Shown one piece after another: positions 9,054 through 20,670 of a stretch of 64,000 nt of DNA; the first letter of the stretch is position 1; every line of letters begins with the position of its first letter. The notes beneath the pieces are model-generated. The model was given only the letters and a program-made list of their open reading frames with translations. It did no database searches and was not told the origin of the DNA. A program made the translations under genes and the position numbers. The stretch is from Platerodrilus igneus (lineage: Eukaryota; Arthropoda; Insecta; Coleoptera; Lycidae), in NCBI GenBank assembly GCA_036346225.1, contig JARFIW010001369.1, positions 2,852,001-2,916,000 on the forward strand, given 5' to 3'.

Positions 9054-9621
9054 ATGTCATTTTCATCACGAGTCTTCTTCATCACGCTGTCTGGTAAGTA
9101 GAAGACCAAAATGCTACGAATGAGACCCATTTGCTATTATACTATAATTTGAACTCTTTTTGCGAATTATATGCATTATTAGCTAAAATTAACTTTCATT
9201 GCATGAAAACTCTTTTTTTAAATATATTTGATCGTTTTTCTTTATTTTAGATGGTCTAAATACCAGCGGAAAGACACTGCGATGCGAATTGAAGAAAAAA
9301 TCACACAATGAGAAGTATGAAGAATAATTAAGAAAAGCAAGAGAATAGTATCATACAAACAAAAAACTCATGAAAGATATGGATTCAAAAGAAAAACAAA
9401 CGAAGAAAGCGTAGAAACAAATTAAAAAAAGCGAGAAAGGCAACTACTTACTGGCTGACAAACCATCGCCATCTCCACCACGTTCATCCAACATCAAAAT
9501 CGGACGGAAAAGAATGCGAAAAGATAAAAGTAAACTGTATAGAGATAACTTAAAATTAACAGCTGAAAAAATAAGCGAAAACGCAAATATGAAGCTAGTA
9601 AAAACAATTGCGGCAAACTAA
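9054..9621 (+). pseudogene. Small lysine-rich gene remnant with a plausible intron
   Basis: An ATG at 9054 opens MSFSSRVFFITLS and runs into a strong donor (CTG/GTAAGT after 9093). A matching acceptor TTTATTTTAG ends at 9250. Joined, the frame continues through DGLNTSGKTLRCELKKKS to a stop at 9325. A second stop-free block at 9433-9621 reads Lys/Arg-rich (GRKRMRKDKSKLYRDNL). It is out of register with the first and preceded by stops, as if one longer basic, probably coiled-coil protein had decayed. I do not recognise the family. Transposon origin is likely in this setting but not shown. Confidence 0.4.
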
Positions 9622-12189
9622 ATTGCGCAATAAAAAAATATGAGGTGCTCTGTCAGTCTATTAAAGAAAATTTTACAACCACTAAGTCTCAGGAGAATAG
9701 AAAACTAATTAAGAAATTAGTTGTATCAGAAAAGGTAAAACAAGTTTATTACTTGTCTATTAGACAGGTATAACGAGAATATAATTTATAGCGTGACTGT
9801 ACAGAGGGCGTAGTAATATTGCACAGATTTTTCAATACAAAAAGAATAAATAATTAGCATCATGAAATTTAACTTACCCTGATTCATCTAGATAGTTAAG
9901 TTAAGGTAGAGTTAATTACTGAATCTTTGTATTACGGCAATCGTCAAGCGAATTTCTGTCTTTTTTCTCTAACTCGTACGCGTAGTGTAGTGGCTTCTAT
10001 TCTGCAGATGCAGCAAAATTTGTTGATCACCTACAATATTAAAACAGGAAACAGATTTGAAGAGATAAAGAGAAGGCAGGAATTCAAAAGATAATTTTAC
10101 TGCATTATACGCATTGACTAGTCACTTTGACATTTAGGTACGGCAGTTCAGAGTAGTCTAATCATAATGGTGCTGGTTCCCACCAAATTGTGAACACCTG
10201 GCCTATCGCCGCACGTTCTCATTGGTTGAAGCAATAGCGCACATCACTTCGAAGCGCGATAAAATGTCTATGCCGCAAAATGCAATAACAAATATAAGTT
10301 ATTCTCTTTATAATGATGGGAACTTAAAACCACATTTATAATGCGTCATGATTTTGCAAGAAAAAGTCCCCTAGGGTAATTATTCAAATAAATTCGTTGT
10401 GTAGTCAAATGAGGCATAGCAAGTTGGTTTTGATACAGAATTCAGAATCGCGAGACTAGGTATATGTCATTCACAGAAATAGCGAAAACGTTAACATGTT
10501 AAAATTAGAAACTTAAGCAAGGCAATTTGAACCTACTTCCCACACGACGATGCGGGTCATGCAACAACTGGTAAGAAAGAGACAACTACCAAAAATAAAA
10601 CCAAAATACAAAGGAGGTTCTTAGATGCAATAGAAAATTTATATCGATCTTTCCAAAACAAAGTTGACTTCAAATGTTCTTGCACTTATTTTTTAAGACA
10701 CCGGCCTTTTTATGTTATGTTTCCACCAGCAGATGTTCGGGAAACATGTTTGCGTAAACTTTAATTACCAAGCACTAACTACGAAACAACAAACAAGTTC
10801 CAGATCCAGCACAAATGGTTTATTGGTGTGTATAGTCTGTAATGTAAAACGATTGGAAATTGTACGAGACATAATATAAATATAAATATTTATTTGATGA
10901 CCAGAATGTTTGATTGCTATAGATTTAAGAATACGACTTGGTAATTCTTTGAAGCTAGTTACAAAAAGGGTGCAGCTGATGGGTTTGGAGAATTAAACAA
11001 CCTAACAGCTAATACACTAGTTGCCCATAAGAATGATATAAAAGATCTGAAAAAACTCTGTTCTTTTGAAGAAAGCGACAAATGATAAGTTGTTTGTTAT
11101 CACCCAATATACCATAGACTACATATCAATAACAACGCCAACATCATTATTATCAATTCCAGTTACAATACTGTAACATTTTATTCTAATAGCAATTCTT
11201 TATTAATACTATGCGTAACAAACGTTTTCTGTTGATTAGAAATCATTTCCATTCTCTCATTTAAGGATCTTGTATAATGGGTTGCAGCGGTTACAGATTG
11301 TTACTCAAATATTTGTAACGTTTAGTCGTTAATAATAAGTGACGACACCTGTTGCTTCGCGAGGTCGGGTATTGATAGGATATTGTTCGTAGTAAGTCAC
11401 TTGCAAGATTTGAGATAGTGAACATGAAGCCGGATAGAAGAATGGTTAGCGAGCGTCGCATAACAGTGTGGGCGTTGTAATTAAAGTGTTGGATTCCCAT
11501 TATCGATTGGTTAACGACTAACATTTTGATGTAACTTGACATTTGTTAAATTCTATTTTTACACACTTTTTAGCACTTTAACGTACAGCTATAATATACA
11601 GCTTCAATACATAGATTCAATATCCAGATTCAACATAGAATTTTAACATACATTTTTAAGAAGTTGCAGTTAATAGTTAACGGGTGAAGATGTAGAAAAT
11701 CGCAATTTATTTTTAAGAAGCAATCCAATTTATGCAGTTGATACGTTCCATTTCGTATTTGTAAATTTACTGCCTCCTTAATTTAAAAACCACTTCAATT
11801 TCTACTTATTTAAAAATACGGCTTCGCTACACTTTTATTATTACAAGTCAGCTAAGTTAGGCAGTCAACTGTGCTCGTCTGTTAGTTACTTTTATCATTT
11901 CAAGTCAGGTGATTTAGGCAACCAACGTTACTTGTTCATTATTTAATTCAAAAGTTTAAGTTTCTGTTTCCTTACCCAGACATGTTTTTGAAAATTATAA
12001 AGTTCCTGAATGTTGCTAGTTAAATTGCAAGTAGGTAAACGGCTGCTATCTTTGAAATATAGACATATGCTCAAACTTATTTCTATCCGATAAGGAATTT
12101 CCGTGTTTTATCTTCAGTAAACAATTTTTAAAATACCTTGGTTGAATGAGTTCACTAAATTTCTAGCGCTAGGTCGCGTTGCTTCTTTT
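9622..12189. other. AT-rich stretch, no gene recognised
   Basis: No frame with a known motif. A locally GC-richer patch (about 10,140-10,270) contains several CG dinucleotides but no clear promoter or exon. Confidence 0.5.
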
Positions 12190-13330
12190 GTGCTAAATAA
12201 TATAAATCCAATTGGGCAGTTACAAATCCTTGTGATGAAAAATGCGTTTTCACTTTTTACGTGACTGGTAGGTATTTGAAGGGTGATGTTCGTATAATAG
12301 AAAATTTAATATCTTTAGCCCGAATTGTAATCAACATTGTTCGAATTTATGCTCCATCCCGTGATTGTTTGGCCGTAACACATAAAAAAATTTTGTTTTG
12401 TTGTTCTGGCTGCCGTTTTGTATGTATATCAAGTTATCGTGAGATGGCTACACATTGCAGTTACTCAGACTCTTCGCAGCCTGCGTAAAAGAATATTATA
12501 TTATAACGACTAACAGCTGTTTGCTTTACTTCTTGATGGTATGTAGATTGTCTTCATTCTAGAAGTGTTACGAGGAATATTTTAGGCTATAAGATGAGTC
12601 AATAATTTTGGAATTTGTATTTAAATGTACTATTGTAAATATGTATTTTTTGTGGGCTTTTGTATTTCAGTAGCTTCTATTCAAAAGGAATTCGGTCTAC
12701 ATCAATATAGTAAATGGTTAAGTATTTATTGTATGTAGGTTTATGCAGCTACGTAAATATTAGTTGTTTGCTGTGATAATACAGATCAGATTGTTATTAA
12801 TTACAGTGTCTAAACGTCACTTAGTTTTGTTATCCTAAATATGTGGCAATATTTAAGGAATGTATAATGAAGTAGTTCTTTTATTTACAAAACCCTCATC
12901 AGTTTGATTATTACTTAAATATAATTGTAATTATTACTTGATATTAGTACGTGAGGAGTGGAGGATATACTTGTTTGTCCTTAACCCAGATATTTAATAT
13001 TGTTTTGACAGCTAAATTCATAAAAGTTATTTATTATAGTTATATTTTACACGTATTTTGTGTTTAATTATTCTTTTAGGTACATATGTTCAAAGAAAAT
13101 AGTGAATTGATTCGTGAGTAGTCGTTTTGTTCTTGAGACCCCTCGCCCACAATTTCTGACTGTGTTTAGAGCACCGTTCGTTCTCTTTCTCCCCCTTCCT
13201 TAGTTACAGTAACTAGGGCGAGTATTGTGTTACTGATTTCGTTCTTTTTTACTGGCCTGCTCGTCTAACGGGTAACACGGTAGTTGTGTTTCATTCAAAT
13301 TCTAGTGTAATGAGGTAAGAAAACTATTTT
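12190..13330 (+). repeat. Dispersed repeat, copy 2
   Basis: Partner of 8,040-8,440. Similar start (TATAAATCCAATTGGGCAG) and similar end (TTTACTGGCCTGCTCGTCTA), separated by extra sequence in this copy. Confidence 0.5.
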
Positions 13331-14824
13331 AGTGATTGCAAATCTTTTTTATACGAACATTTAATAATGGTTAGTAAGAATTAACAAGGTCAGCATTTAT
13401 TCTTTGCTCAAGGTAAACGATAGCGAGATAAGCTTACACGTTTAAACGTTTGTTTGAAGCAGTATGTACCATCACTGTTGACGGAAAACTAAAACCTGTT
13501 TCACATGCTTTCAATCTTGATAGAAACTTAAATATTAATAGAATATAAAGCATTTTGTCTACACACGTTTCTTATGATTTTTTACAGTAAATTTTCATTT
13601 AAAATTGTAATAACTCTCTTATAATATTTGCTTACATCGAGTATTTGTTTAAAAATTAAAGGAATGTTAGATTCTAACATACTTCAATCTTATTAATATT
13701 TTAATGAAGCCGAGCATGTGTTTTTTTTGTAAACTATACATTCAAAAACTTCCTTTAAATTTATTGAACTCATACAAAACAAAAACAATCCATTACGTTG
13801 TAGTTGACTCTAGGTAAATATAAAGTGTGGGACTCTGACATTTATGTAAAAGGTTATTTAAATTTTGTATGACACAAAATAATCTCAAATTTATTGATTC
13901 TGGTTTTACGAATCGAAACTGTCGATTAAAATAAATCTGATCTAAACACAGTATTTGTGAATTTTTATACAGTAAAGAAAATTTAATTAATGTAAAGATG
14001 AGAAGTTAAATCTCTAATAATTGTTTTAATGTGCTTCTTTTTATGAAAGATATGTTATAAACATAAATTTTGCTATTTACAAAAGAAAAGATTTAAAGAT
14101 TAAAATTAAATCGCTGTTTTATTTTGGACAAGTATGTTCAAAGCTTAATAATTTAAGGTATATAGTTTTTGATCTTACATTTACTGAAGATAAGAAAAAT
14201 AATTCTCATTCATAGAAATATTAAGTGTACAGCGTATTCATAGAACCAACAGGTAAGTGCAATAAGATGTACTACTTATTATTTTGCCAATTGTATCGTT
14301 GTTCAGTATAGATAAAATTATTTTTATTTATTTTTGTATTTCCTATGTTTCACTTTTTTGAATTTAAACACGTTTTAGAACACTTAGTGTTCTCTCTCCA
14401 TTAATAATAATAGAAGTTGCGTCTTTTTTAATCGGGAATGAGTTTTCATCCAACAAAAGCTTGAAGGTATCAACGTCGTCCACCACCAGGGTACGCATTG
14501 CTTATTTTTATAATATAAGGACTTGGTGGTGCCAATCTTTTAATTTTTTATGAATTTTGTTAATTCAATAGAGTCAGAGGAATGACCACGTCTCAGAAGT
14601 CTCCCCAGAAGCTAAGAGTTCTAGCTAGTTGAAAGATAACCCCTTTCGTAGAGCATTAGTCGAAGAAAGAAGAATATTCCATTTCATTCTCTGTGGGGAT
14701 TATGACTAAAGAAAGAAAAATTGCATACCTAATATTCTTCAGTGCGTTCATAGATAAATGAACTATATAATGACTTGAGCTGCTTTTGCAACACGCAAGA
14801 TATGATGGGTTCCTGTTCGAGTAA
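13331..14824. other. AT-rich stretch, no gene recognised
   Basis: Nothing recognisable. Confidence 0.5.
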
Positions 14825-15332
14825 CAAAAGCACTCTTACTGTTTCTCTAAAACCAGTTTTGAAGACGGAAATGTTGGCAGCAGCGGTGTCATTGGCGATT
14901 TTGGTTCTGAAGATACTGCTTCAGGTAGCATTGATAGGAACGAAACAAACGTCAACGAGCTTAAAAAATTTAGTACTGGTAGAAAACGACAGGTATATAG
15001 AAAAATTTACGAAGGTTCAAGCGATAATTCGCAGATTCGAGACGAAAAAAATTTAAATCCAAGTGTACCTTGTACCAGCCATGACAAGTCTCAACTCAAC
15101 TCCGAGGAACATTCCTATCGATACATATTTATCAATAAAAATGATATGTGGCATTAATAAGCAATTTAATAACGTCGATATTACAGACTCTGAATTTGAC
15201 GCTCTCCAAGTAAAAGTTGTATTTCTGAGATGAGTCGACGAAACTACCTATATGTTCCGTCTTGATAAAAAGGATGTTGATTTAGTGGACATAATACTAG
15301 ATTGCCCATCTATCAAAATAAAAGGTGCATGA
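14825..15332 (+). pseudogene. Unrecognised protein remnant in two frames
   Basis: A 110-codon stop-free block (14825-15157) has no ATG but reads like real protein: a polar, Asp/Ser/Lys-rich stretch with GDFGSEDTASGS and ELKKFSTGRKRQVYRKIY. From about 15,106 a second frame takes over with DTYLSIKMICGINKQFNNVD, DSEFDALQVKVVFL, one in-frame TGA, then ETTYMFRLDKKDVDLVD, ending at 15332. The switch of frame plus one stop points to a broken gene about 165 codons long here. The open 93-codon ATG frame over the same bases (14775-15056) reads worse and is probably a shadow. I do not recognise the family. Confidence 0.45.
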
Positions 15333-16675
15333 ATATTATACTGTTTTTATCAATCTACAAGTTTTAAAAAATAGCTATCCAATAATAAGCTTTCTTTCGG
15401 TACCCAAAAGACATTCCGGATAGGTCTTCTTGTTCTTGGTGTTCCAAAATTTTCTACCACATACTTTAACCTTTTTCTGCAATAGCTTTAAAACACAAAA
15501 CTTTTTGTCAAATTAAAAACTTTTTAAAATAAATGACTTCATCTAAATACAGCTTCATCACTGGAGTGTAATTGGATATCCTTTCACAATTGTCAACTTT
15601 ACCTATATTATAAATAACTGCAAATATTAATACACGTACATTAACCTTAAAAAAACAAACCTATATAACATCTCACTGACAAAAAAAGTTAATCCGTAAA
15701 TAATACTACCAATACCTTTATTCTAGTTTCCGAGATTGATCTATGCGACATTTTAAGTTCCATTGTTGGAAATGCACTTAATAACAATACCTAAAAAAAT
15801 ATAGTGCAATACCAACTTTTTCTTTAACTATTCCAATCTCTATTAAAAAATTTTCACAAAAAAAATAACTAACAATACCTCTCACAAATAAAGCTTGTCT
15901 TTAAAATTGATATGCACATTTTTCTTAACTTTTCAAAAGTTTCAAACGCCCTTTCCGATAATATTATGCTTAAATTTAAATAAAACTTGCTCCGCCACTA
16001 TATGATCCAACAGAATAGTTGTTTATCGAAATATTAATTTCCTATCAAATAACTACGAACCATTAACAACTTACACTTACAGTTCCACATGTACATATTT
16101 ATAAAGTATAAACAAAAAGAAATCTCAAACGATACTCCCTGTTAAATTCCAGTTCGTGGTTTTTAAATTAAGCACATCCAGGAACGCCAATGATTCGCCT
16201 TTTTTCCTTAATCGAGACATTGGTCACCACGTTCCATCTACTTAAATGAATAGTGAATACCGTTCATTGCTCTTTTAGTGATTGTCATAATACGATGCAT
16301 GGCCTACGCGAAAATAAATTGCACGATGCATCCATGCTTAAGCTTTGTGGCCTACTTATCCAGCAAGCTCATAAACAATTCGTCGTCGGGCACCACTTAC
16401 CCTAACGGGCCAGCCTACGGTCCGTCGTCTACACCTCCGGTGTTACTTGACCATTATTTCTTTCTTAACTAACTTTCTCGAACTTAATGTTATATTCTAT
16501 TCTTCCGTCTTTTTCTTTTTCCTAGCGTTCAAAACTACATCAATTTTAAGATAATGATACCCCTGGATGTTTTAGGTTTTGTTCTACCTATTTGATATAA
16601 AATTGCAATTAGTTAATGACTGCATCCTGTATCTTTATTACTACTGTTTGGGACAAAGGGGTATATCATATTTAG

Positions 16676-16680
<5 letters not shown>
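15333..16680. other. AT-rich stretch, no gene recognised
   Basis: A 64-codon frame at 16278-16472 lacks motifs. Confidence 0.5.

Positions 16681-16721
<41 letters not shown>
16681..16721. repeat. (TA)n microsatellite
   Basis: (TA)20, left border of a dispersed repeat. Confidence 0.95.
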
Positions 16722-18560
16722 CCGAGATAAGGCCAAACGTTAGAGCGCCGCTAAAAGAGTGCTGTGACATCCTCTCTATGGAGTGGGAGCTAAAAGAGTG
16801 CTGTGACCACCGCACAACAAATTGTAAATTTGAAATAATTATCTTACCTTTCTTTTCTTTACTTCGCCTGGCTAGCTCGACGGAAATTATGGAATTTACA
16901 AAATGAAATAGAACACAGCAATCTCAAGAAACATTTATACATTCTTAAATGTTTTTCTTTCATACAAAAGAATTTATAAAACAGTTCACAGCATAATTTC
17001 ATACAGAAAAGAGTTCCTACAAGTTATTTAAAAATAATTCTTACCTAATCCTTGTTAAATATTACAAAATCCTCTTCAATTTCTACGTGGATAATTCACC
17101 TATCTTTCATTACCACGCTTGTAAAGATGATTAGCCAATAACTCTTGATAAATAATTTAATAAGGTCTAAATGCGTCGAACTTAATTTTCAAAATTTCCG
17201 GGTAATTATCCACTTACAAAAAATTATATGATTAAGACTTCTTCTAGCTTCAAATTACAAAATATTCAAACATTATCAATTAACAAATAAAATTTTATAC
17301 TTGCAAAAAATAGCGCTTCTCAAAATTTCATCTCCAAATTAACGATATTAAATACCTCCATTTTATTTTGACGTTAAAATCTCAGTGTACAAGATAATTC
17401 ATATTACTTTAAATCTCCATTTAGAATATTAATTTCAAAATGCATCTTCTAGTTTTAATTAACCAACTTTAGAGTAGCTCTTGTAACGAAGAATGTTCAA
17501 TCTTCATGGTATTTTTACAAAACAAATGATGCTTCATCAAATAATCGCATTCGATAACTTGTGTCTTTGAAACTACTCAAATTAATGCAAAGTTCTACGG
17601 TGCTTATTGCAAATTCTAATACTACAAATCGCTCAAACTTATGCGTTCAAATCTTTACTCAAAGTTGCATATTGCTTGGTTTAAGACCGAATCGAACCCC
17701 GAATTAACGAATGAACAAATCTTGAATGAATCCTTTCTAATCAAGTTCTGGCTTTTATATTAAAAATAGCTGTATACGTAATTCTTCCAGAGTTTTCGCG
17801 ATTTAATTCGAATCTTAGTCACCTACATGAAGCAATATTTCCGAGAATTCCACGGCTTCAATGGTCTAATTAGTTCAAATTTACGAGCATAGCAAGGCGT
17901 TGCCGATACTTGTTTAATTCACGGAGTTCATGTGCTGTTTAATTTCTATCTTATTGAAATGCGTAAGTAAGGCTATAAAAATAATCCTTATCTATGTTTA
18001 TTGCTTTTTAACGTTTGCTCAGGTTCTTTAAATCAGCGTTTATTCACTAATTAGCTATTTAATGGTTTTTAATAGTTTCTTAGTATTTGACGTTTTTTCT
18101 TATTAATAAAGAAGGTTCTAGAATAATGTTGTGTTTGAAATTCTTAAAATGAAGTCAAATGATCTACATACGGGAGTCAATTTATTTTGAAAAAACATAA
18201 TTATTTTTTTTTGCAAACGCAATTAAGGTATTTTTTGAAAAATGAATGGCTTTATATCTTAAAGATTGAAACTCGTAAAGTGTTATTATTGTAACGAGAA
18301 TGAATATTTTTAAATGATATATCTCTACGCACGAAAGATATTACATAATTAATTTTGAGCTTCAATTGCTTTCTTAACTGTTTTGCAAATGCAAAAAGAT
18401 CTGCATCTTAATAATTGTAAAAAAAGATTGGTTTGTACGATTAATAAAACGTGTTTTTATACACAAAATTATTTATTTAGTTTTTTAATTAATTAAGGCA
18501 ATAATTTGATATTGTTCTTACGCGGATTAAATGGTTTTTGTATTTATATCTCGAAATGAA
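16721..18560 (+). repeat. (TA)n-bordered dispersed repeat, copy 1
   Basis: Starts directly after (TA)n with a weakened form of the shared end TTGCTGTGACA. It then carries two units of the motif CTAAAAGAGTGCTGTGAC (16751 and 16790). The body aligns with the reverse complement of 47,968-49,896 over most of its length, for example TGGATAATTCACCTATC, TTAAATCTCCATTT and TAGTCACCTACATGAAG, and with 52,043 onward. The right border is uncertain. No coding capacity is visible in any copy. Confidence 0.7.
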
Positions 18561-20034
18561 TGTTTACACACACGGAAAAATATGCTTTTTATTAAAGCGA
18601 AATGACTTTAATGGCTTTGTACATGCAATGCGTTATTTTTATACAGGGTGGAACAATGAATATTCGGAAATTTCAATTTCACCAGTTTTCTTCTATTTGG
18701 GATGGTTTTATTAATAGAATTTGGGTTTCCATGACCTATTTATCACATCAATATTTAAACACATACTTTGTGCATCTTCTTGGATAGCACAGCAAGAGCT
18801 CGGCACGCAATTACAGACAAGTCTTGTAACACTCAGTCTGCAAAGTCACTCACTAGTCTCGGTTCCGAGTTATCGCGCAAACCAAACGCTGTTATTCTTC
18901 TTAAAGGGGGTATACACAGGAGGTATACACATAGGACTAAGGTGGACAAATGGTGCCTAAACAACTACAGCTGTATCAGTGTAGCATGTCTACGTATTTA
19001 CATTTATGTCACCTTCGTAATGGCTCCGCAATTTTAGTCCACAACTTTACTATCTTTAAACTTAGTATAGAAATGCTTTATGTAGTGAATCTTGTAACAC
19101 CAATTGATTCTAAATGCTGTCCATATTTAACTAAAGTGATATTGCACTAATACAATCCCTCTTTTATAGAACTATCATAAAGTTTTGAATTACTTGACGC
19201 ATGCACTGTGATTGACGAGACAAAACATACTGATAATGTTAAGGATCCAATTACTTTTTATACAGTATACTGAAGATCGTAATTAAAAACAAATAGTTTG
19301 AATTTAACTCATCAATATGCTAATTTGGGTTTGTGGCGCAGCATACAATTTCTCTCAGTACCAGTACACATATTCTTCAAGATTGTTTGCATTATTTAAA
19401 AAACTGTACTACTACTGGCAACATCATAATATAAATTAACCTCTCTAACAGATAGTCACATAACTTAACAAGAATAATTCATTTTTAATTTTTATAGAAA
19501 GATGACGGCTAATTAGATAATCACTCATATATACATTTTTTGTAATTCTGAATTAGAAAGACGACTTTTAAATTGATACTCTTAGTGTCAAAATAGCTTT
19601 TTTTCACACCGAAAAAAGTATGTCAATTTTTTCTTTTCAGAAAGAAAGTATTATTGATATTATACATTGTATTCTAAAGATTCGGTGAAAATTAATTAGT
19701 ATAAGATTTATCCGAGTAATTGGGTTTTAAACCCGTTTGGATCGTATAAATAAATAAGTAGCCATTTATTGTAAATATTAAGTGTACAGTTTTGAACACC
19801 TTGAAATCTAGGCAAGCCTGAATAGCCGAAGTTCTCTGCAGATAGTTGTTAGCTTGTTATTTTCCATATGTGCGTATTTTGTACTATATGGTTGCGTCCA
19901 AAGATCCTCCTAAATTTTTCCGCAATTTCTTTTTATTTTTCACAGAATTTTTTATATAGTTCTCAACAGATTTCCGCTCACATGGTGTTTAAGAACTACA
20001 AGAAGTTACACGGGTTGTTGCGCCTTTGTTAAGG
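18561..20034. other. No gene recognised; possible transposon end
   Basis: TACAGGGTGGAACAATGAAT at 18,641 resembles the outer end of an insect DNA transposon, but no inverted partner was found. Overlapping 60-90 codon frames around 18,600-19,150 lack motifs. Confidence 0.4.
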
Positions 20035-20670
20035 CTTTATATTTTACGGAATTAGTTAGGTTCGGGGATTTTTAAACCTCGCAAGGGGGAATTCCCAGTA
20101 TTATTATGTTGTAATGTAAGCGTTGCGTGAAAACCACACAAAGATTTGGTTCTCACGTAAGTCCGGTCATTGACTTATCATTTGTGGTATGGGAAATGTA
20201 AGGATTGCGCTTCTCGTGCTTAACAAGGCAGCCGTGTCCACCAATGTGCGTCAGAGAACTTTAACCTCTCTTGGAGTGACAAGATATTTCGTGGGAGCAG
20301 ACATGTCAAAACAAAGGGACTTTACTACCGACCTTCCTTGAGTGTAGACGTGTTTGTAGTGCTCCGATAGTTCGGCAAAGTGGTTCATTTACTTTTACTT
20401 TTCCTCTACCTGTTCTCTCGTTAAACAAAGTGCCCGCGCTTCGTCGAAGAGAGCGGCAGACAACCAAACCAGGGGACATCCGGTCGCTACGCACGCCGAT
20501 ATTAATGCCTTAATGGGATCAGTACACCACGAGGTAACTGCCGCTTTTATTAGTTGTAAGGCATTTGCTGCCCCATGGAATTTAACCTCGTATAAATTTA
20601 ATATTGCATGTAGCATTATATGTAGTAAAATCAGGTTTCAGAGCGTCGCAATTCGTTTCAATGGTGCCCA
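20035..20670 (+). repeat. Long direct repeat, copy 1
   Basis: About 620 bp matching 23,690-24,306, with blocks such as CCAGTATTATTATGTT, GCAAAGATTTGGTTCTCACG-like sequence, TTAACAAGGCAG, GTGTAGACGTGTTTGT and CGCTTCGTCGAAGAGAG. It is followed at its right edge by TGGTGCCCAA, which resembles a primer-binding site. It could be an LTR of a dead element. TG...CA ends are not clear. Confidence 0.7.

Noticed and set aside
12885..12910. Hammerhead from CTGATGAGGG on the minus strand
   Set aside because: No stem II partner and no GAAA at the right distance.
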